A DNA stretch of 15,890 nucleotides, from assembly GCA_041287365.1 (NCBI GenBank), contig JBEULL010000032.1, positions 1-15,890 of the forward strand. Reading direction: 5' to 3'. Position numbers and translations under genes: made by a program. Positions within the stretch are counted from its first letter, which is position 1; the number at the start of each line of letters is the position of its first letter. The notes beneath the pieces are model-generated. The model saw only the letters and a program-made list of their open reading frames with translations. It did not search any database and was not told the origin of the DNA. The stretch comes from JAQVIJ01 sp041287365 (GTDB lineage: Bacteria > Desulfobacterota > Dissulfuribacteria > Dissulfuribacterales > DYLC01). This document shows, piece after piece, positions 11,755 through 15,890 of the stretch.

Positions 11755-14631
11755 TCAACATAATTCAGCCTCTTTTAGGCAATGACCAATAAAATTGGCT
11801 ACAATCAACGAATCTATCATCAATCTGCCATTTTCGTCTTTTCTCTCTATTAAGGCGGCGACATGAGAGGCAATTGCTTGAATTTTGCCTTCCAGCGCTT
11901 CATCCGTAAGATTTTTTACTTTCTTATTCAAACCTGAGCGGTCAAGCTGTTTTGCGATGAATTTTGCCAATTCTGCTGGATTTTTGTTTACCAAGGCATT
12001 TAGTCCGTCCTCAAAAGTTGCAAGACGATAGGCAAGAGATGAACTCATGGCAGCTTTTTCGCTGGCTTTCAACGCTTTGGCGGTCTCAAGGAAATGATCA
12101 AGTATTAGGAAATCATCCTTTTTCTCCTGCCATCCTGCCATAAATATCCTGCCTCCACCTGAGCGTTTATCCACCTCCAGAGCAAAAGCATTGCGCCCAC
12201 CTTTGTTCTTTGCCATATTCAGAAGTTCATGGGCGCGCTCCATCACTCTGCCCAACGGTTTTTTATGGTGTGCTACCATAATACCTGCTGAGATTGATAT
12301 GCCTTCGCCATTGCCGAGATGAATGCCAAGTTTACTGTCAGGTTCAGGCTGCCATGTATGTCTGATAGCCTCAGACTGTTTGTCATGTCTTGCCACTACA
12401 AACCCAAACTGATAAGCCTCAGCAATCTCTCTGGCTGCTGCAAGAACGGTAGATGCCGGCAAAACAGCGCAGACATCATCGCCTCCTGCATAGATCAACC
12501 GTCCATTATGTTTTACGATGATACGTGGAACTGCAAGCAGTGAAAAATCTCCAAGCGCCTCTGATATGGCGGCATGGACAGCAGGCGATATAATTCGTTG
12601 TTTATTTAGCCAACAATTCCAAAAGTTTTTATATTTTTCATCAAAGTTGCCCTGAAATCGCCTGACCAGATCGGAATGTAAGACAGTCTCCCATTTGGAA
12701 CCCAGCGTCTCACCGTTGATGAGTTTGCCCATCTTGTCGCCATCCATCATCAATACAGCATAATATTTATGAACATCTTTGACTGGATAATCTCTGAAAA
12801 TATCCATTGCTGCTGTTCTTTCTTTATCTTTATCAATGGGAATGATATCAGTCCCGTCTCGCATGACACTTTCAGGTTCATTTTTGGCATGATACCACTG
12901 AGCCAGTTTCTTAAAGGCATCTTTTTCATCAAAAACTGACAATCTCTGTGCCAATGAAACCGCCTTTGGGTCATCATGACTTTTTGCTCTGCTTTTTAAC
13001 TGCCTCCACCAATCGTGTAGCGCCATTTCTGTGGTGGAAGGAAACGAATCAGCATTCTTAAACATTTCATGAAGAGGATGATCCTGCATGTTGTTTTCTT
13101 TGCACACCCTATATGCCAGACGCTTCACCATGCCCAATGCGCAAAGGCGTTCGTTTTTCCCAAAATCCGATTCACCAAAGGCAGCGCGGACATCCTTCCA
13201 GAAACTATCCTCCGATGGCTTTGGATTTTTGCCACAATCTGCCTGATAGTGCAGGATTTCAAACTCTCCAAAAAGATCACATTTGATGCCTTCTTCAGGT
13301 GGACGCAGATCTTCACGCCTTGCCTTTCCAGAAGCCATCCCCGCCTGCACCAGACGATGGCTCACAGAGTACAGTTGACCTTCACCAGTAGAAGACCAAA
13401 TTTTTTGGGAATCATTCCAGAAATCAAAAGCAGGAGCAATTGATTCATTATGAAGTAATGTTGTAACTACAGAACAATCTTGTCCAGCTACCAAAGGCGC
13501 TGCTGCCCAATGATGTTCCCAATAGTTATTCATCTGGCGATCAAACTGAGCTTTAATGTCATCCTTGTTATTTTTTATGTTTTCAACCTTTTTTGACAAC
13601 AGTTCCAGTGTTTTTTCACCCAATTCACGCCATGCACTGGAAATGGCATTTTCTATCAGTTTAGCGTAATGCTGTTCTTTTCCTTGCGGCACCAAGCAAA
13701 CAAATTTGTTAGGGAAAGAGGCTACTTCATCACTGACATTGCTATCAAACCACCCTTCTTCCATCCCCAATTTTTTCAAAAGATCATCTACCAGTGGTTG
13801 ACCATGAAGACTCGGATAGACAATATGGTCAGCGCCAAGGTTATAAAAGACCGCCTTGATGCCTTCAAATGCCAGCCATGAAAGGATAATGGAGCCTGAC
13901 CAGTAATCACGAAGCTTGCGCGCCCTGGTGACAAAATCCTGCACAGGGGTTATCGCATAAACCATCAGGCTGGCTTTCTTTTGGTCAGAAAGACGCTGGC
14001 ATGAGGCAAGGGCAGATACCATGCCACAATGCTGCCAGATGGAGTGATCCGGCAATCTGGTGTCAGCAGGCAGCCTGTGCCATAATCCGCCAAGTCCGCC
14101 GATATTTTTTTGAGTCAACCGCCTGCGAAGCATGAAAAAAAGATAATGGAAACGAATTGGAGCAAAGGCAGTTTCATTGCCCTTATAGCGTCCATCTTCA
14201 GAAAGCCCCTTACCACTTCCTGCCTTGCAACCCAAATCGTCTTTCAAAATCGCTTGTATTGCTTCATTAACCAATTTCACCGCCTCATTGCCATTTTCAA
14301 ACGACTGAGGCAAGTCAATGCATAATGCCCCATCACTTCCTGTTGGATGGGTAATTTGTGGAGATTTGAGGAAATCTACGGCTCCATTTTTATTTTCATC
14401 TCCAGCCACATAGCCTGGCAGGCATGCCCGATCCATACCTGATGCAATGATATCCGCCTGTTTGTATTCATCGTTATGTAGCGTTGAACCTTCCATGCCA
14501 AGTGCTGCCAAAATGGCATTACTGCGCTCTTCATGCCCTGGAATATGAATGGCCTTGTCAGGCGGATCATGCAAAAAGGCCTTTGTTTTGTGTATCCAGT
14601 AATCCGTATCCTGTAAAAACTTGCTGCTCAT
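11755..14631 (-). CDS. cas10: Type III-B large subunit Cas10 (Cmr2), cyclic oligoadenylate synthase
   Basis: Cas10 is the signalling subunit of the Cmr complex. The 958-residue protein opens with the Cmr2-type HD region (KAFLHDPPDKA, His21-Asp22, then GHEER at 32). The segment ITPVQDFVTRARKLRDYWSGS (227-247) is characteristic of the first Palm domain. The second Palm carries VLMMDGDKMG (626-635) and the cyclase motif AGGDD at 715-719, both intact, so target-triggered cyclic oligoadenylate synthesis is expected. In the zinc-finger position KCDLFGE (450-456) only one cysteine of the usual CxxC is present. GAGGAGGTTAAGGC precedes the ATG, which overlaps the cmr1 stop as ATGA. The two CARF proteins downstream are the likely receivers of its signal. 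Confidence 0.97.
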   Translation of the reverse strand: MSSKFLQDTDYWIHKTKAFLHDPPDKAIHIPGHEERSNAILAALGMEGSTLHNDEYKQADIIASGMDRACLPGYVAGDENKNGAVDFLKSPQITHPTGSDGALCIDLPQSFENGNEAVKLVNEAIQAILKDDLGCKAGSGKGLSEDGRYKGNETAFAPIRFHYLFFMLRRRLTQKNIGGLGGLWHRLPADTRLPDHSIWQHCGMVSALASCQRLSDQKKASLMVYAITPVQDFVTRARKLRDYWSGSIILSWLAFEGIKAVFYNLGADHIVYPSLHGQPLVDDLLKKLGMEEGWFDSNVSDEVASFPNKFVCLVPQGKEQHYAKLIENAISSAWRELGEKTLELLSKKVENIKNNKDDIKAQFDRQMNNYWEHHWAAAPLVAGQDCSVVTTLLHNESIAPAFDFWNDSQKIWSSTGEGQLYSVSHRLVQAGMASGKARREDLRPPEEGIKCDLFGEFEILHYQADCGKNPKPSEDSFWKDVRAAFGESDFGKNERLCALGMVKRLAYRVCKENNMQDHPLHEMFKNADSFPSTTEMALHDWWRQLKSRAKSHDDPKAVSLAQRLSVFDEKDAFKKLAQWYHAKNEPESVMRDGTDIIPIDKDKERTAAMDIFRDYPVKDVHKYYAVLMMDGDKMGKLINGETLGSKWETVLHSDLVRRFQGNFDEKYKNFWNCWLNKQRIISPAVHAAISEALGDFSLLAVPRIIVKHNGRLIYAGGDDVCAVLPASTVLAAAREIAEAYQFGFVVARHDKQSEAIRHTWQPEPDSKLGIHLGNGEGISISAGIMVAHHKKPLGRVMERAHELLNMAKNKGGRNAFALEVDKRSGGGRIFMAGWQEKKDDFLILDHFLETAKALKASEKAAMSSSLAYRLATFEDGLNALVNKNPAELAKFIAKQLDRSGLNKKVKNLTDEALEGKIQAIASHVAALIERKDENGRLMIDSLIVANFIGHCLKEAELC

Positions 14632-15704
14632 GCCTTAACCTCCTCAATCTTCACTCTCTCGCAAAGTTGATCCAGACTGCCATGCACCTGCTGCCATATC
14701 CGTATCTGCCTGTCTTTCTCATTCGGCCACATCTTCTCACTGAACAAATGAGGCAGATGCAGAATATATCCTCGATAACCATCAGCTTCCTTGCGGACAA
14801 TAAGCCTTAAGGCAGAGGCATGGCGACCTTTCTTGCCCCAATTCTTCAAATTAATAGAATGATTGGTAACAGGATATCCAAGCAGATGTCTATCTGAAGG
14901 ACTGTCACTCTTAACATCCTTAACATCCAACTTGGTCCTAGTTTTTATGTAGATGTCAGCCAAATCCCTCATGCACAATTCCCAAGTCTTTTGCGTGTTT
15001 TTTGTCTTCCAAAGTAATAAACCATTCTTATCCTTCCCAAGACAATGTGGATAATCTCTACCATCATCAAATATCTCTGAAAAATTTCTAATACAATCTT
15101 GAAGATTGCTAATACAATCTTTTAAAAGCACCTCTTGTTTTTTTAATAAAGAGAAACAACCCCACCCATTGCGGCTTCTACTGCCAATAGCCCCAAACGC
15201 CCTAATCAACGCCAAAACTGGCTCGATCGCTTCCATTTTTTCATAGCTAACAACAAGACGTATTTGAAATCTTTCAGCAGGCGCAAAATAACTATGTAAA
15301 ATGCCATTTTTGTAATGGATGAGCCCCCTTCCTGCGAGATAATTAAGCGGATTAGTCTTTTTCTTTGTTTTCTCACATTCAGGGTAATCAACGTCATCTA
15401 CTTTTGGAAATTTTTTGTTTTGAGGAGGCATATCTGTCAATGGGCATACCTCCACAGCTACCTGACTTTTGCCTCCACTGTCATCCGCACTGCCAAAAAC
15501 AGCATTTTCAGCTTTTAGCAACGCTGCTGCATCGACATACCTATGGCCCTCTGCCACCCGCCACCAGTAGCGAAGCAGCCCCTTGAACGGAGCAGCCCGC
15601 AACTCAGCCTCCTGGTTTGAATTCCCAAGAAACATCGGCGTTATAATTTCGCAATCAAACTTCATTCGTTCCCGTTTATAAAAGCGTGCAATGTTTATCG
15701 TCAT
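14628..15704 (-). CDS. cmr1: Type III-B RAMP protein Cmr1
   Basis: Cmr1 is a double-RAMP subunit at the head of the Cmr complex and contacts the 3' part of the crRNA and target. The 358-residue protein has KFDCEIITPMFLGNSNQEAE near the N-terminus, then APFKGLLRYWWR (38-49), the classic Cmr1 signature, and the glycine-rich loop GAIGSRSRNGWGCFSL in the middle. Its length fits the family. I chose the ATG at 15704 because TGGAGG lies four to nine bases upstream; an in-frame TTG at 15725 has no ribosome binding site. It is the first clearly recognised gene of the operon. No strong promoter was found in the 186 bases up to the window edge. Confidence 0.95.
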   Translation of the reverse strand: MTINIARFYKRERMKFDCEIITPMFLGNSNQEAELRAAPFKGLLRYWWRVAEGHRYVDAAALLKAENAVFGSADDSGGKSQVAVEVCPLTDMPPQNKKFPKVDDVDYPECEKTKKKTNPLNYLAGRGLIHYKNGILHSYFAPAERFQIRLVVSYEKMEAIEPVLALIRAFGAIGSRSRNGWGCFSLLKKQEVLLKDCISNLQDCIRNFSEIFDDGRDYPHCLGKDKNGLLLWKTKNTQKTWELCMRDLADIYIKTRTKLDVKDVKSDSPSDRHLLGYPVTNHSINLKNWGKKGRHASALRLIVRKEADGYRGYILHLPHLFSEKMWPNEKDRQIRIWQQVHGSLDQLCERVKIEEVKA

Positions 15705-15708
15705 AAAA

Positions 15709-15714
15709 CCTCCA
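15709..15714 (-). promoter_or_regulatory. Ribosome binding site that decides the cmr1 start
   Basis: The minus strand reads TGGAGG here, four bases before the ATG at 15704. The spacing is short but the match is good, and the alternative TTG at 15725 has none. Confidence 0.5.
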
Positions 15715-15786
15715 GTCGTTCTCAACTCAATAATATCAAAATCTTCTACAGATTCTGTTCCCTAATATCCTTTTTATTTCAATACA

Positions 15787-15825
15787 TCAGGTTATTTTTT
15801 CAGTCCATACACTGTAACGTTGCAT
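15787..15825 (-). CDS. Possible 12-codon leader peptide or remnant ORF upstream of cmr1
   Basis: A GAGGAGG ribosome binding site on the minus strand (15835-15841) is followed after 10 bases by ATG and a 12-codon frame reading MQRYSVWTEKIT, then TGA. I do not recognise the peptide. It could be a short leader peptide, the start of a gene later truncated, or chance. Its only support is the strong ribosome binding site. Confidence 0.25.
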   Translation of the reverse strand: MQRYSVWTEKIT

Positions 15826-15840
15826 ATCTTTCTAACCTCC

Positions 15841-15890
15841 TCAAATGGAGAATAATGCAGCTATTTCTTTTGCCCCGCCGTTAAGAGGCA
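15841..15890 (-). CDS. Possible 3' end of an upstream gene cut by the window edge
   Basis: One minus-strand frame stays open from the window edge to a TGA at 15841-15843 and reads PLNGGAKEIAALFSI. The TGA overlaps the first base of the following GAGGAGG ribosome binding site, as is common between operon genes. A second frame is also open for most of this short stretch, so the call is weak and no function can be named. Confidence 0.25.
   Translation of the reverse strand, partial: PLNGGAKEIAALFSI

Noticed and set aside
11111..11760. Direct repeats flanking higBA as an insertion scar
   Set aside because: Only the hexamer ATTCAG is shared by the two edges, which is expected by chance.
11159..11761. 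200-codon minus-strand frame across the higBA locus
   Set aside because: It is the antisense shadow of HigB and HigA, both recognised on the plus strand by family motifs; the Cys-, His- and Trp-rich product looks like non-coding translation.
11755..14631. Inactive Cas10
   Set aside because: The GGDD motif, the DGD motif of the Palm domain and the HD pair are all present, so signalling should work.
15726..15785. Sigma70 promoter upstream of cmr1
   Set aside because: TTGAAA-like boxes exist on the minus strand, but no acceptable -10 box follows at 16 to 18 bases.

Overview
This window holds a large type III-B (Cmr) CRISPR-Cas locus. Nearly every gene lies on the minus strand, so the operon reads from right to left and ends in a CRISPR array at the left edge. 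In transcription order the genes are cmr1, cas10 (cmr2), cmr3, cmr4, cmr5, cmr6, a stand-alone CARF protein like Crn1-type ring nucleases, a DUF4143 AAA ATPase, a CARF-HEPN RNase (Cas02710 type), a CRISPR-associated primase-like protein, cas1, cas2b, cas2a, the leader, and an array of 37-bp repeats. Four-base ATGA overlaps (cmr1/cas10, cmr4/cmr5, cmr5/cmr6, cmr6/CARF), a TGATG junction (CARF-HEPN/primase) and gaps of 6 to 35 bases elsewhere suggest a few long polycistronic messages.

Two toxin-antitoxin loci interrupt the cmr genes. A ParE/RelE-type pair sits in the operon orientation between cmr3 and cmr4, flanked by 24-bp near-identical direct repeats that each carry a ribosome binding site. 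A higBA pair lies in the opposite orientation between cas10 and cmr3; its toxin has a stop at codon 3 and its antitoxin is intact.

The parts fit one immune pathway. Cmr1 and Cmr3-6 with Cas10 form the crRNA-guided complex. Cas10 keeps its HD and GGDD motifs and should make cyclic oligoadenylate on target binding. The CARF-HEPN protein would be the RNase activated by it, and the Crn1-like CARF protein may degrade the messenger. Cas1, two different Cas2 proteins and the primase-like protein form an adaptation module next to the leader. No cas6 is present, so pre-crRNA processing must come from outside the window.

The most unusual gene is the primase-like one. It has the fold landmarks of CRISPR-associated primase-polymerases and a C-terminal cysteine set, but the three catalytic residues expected of an archaeo-eukaryotic primase all appear replaced. 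Other notable points are the tandem, diverged cas2 genes, a Cmr6 with a roughly 180-residue C-terminal extension carrying a repeated motif, an inverted repeat in the leader, and a spacer that folds on itself.

The organism looks like a mesophilic or moderately thermophilic Gram-negative bacterium, perhaps a Desulfobacterota (deltaproteobacterial) lineage. This rests only on gene style (HigBA, DUF4143 ATPase, strong GGAGG ribosome binding sites) and moderate GC, and is a weak guess.
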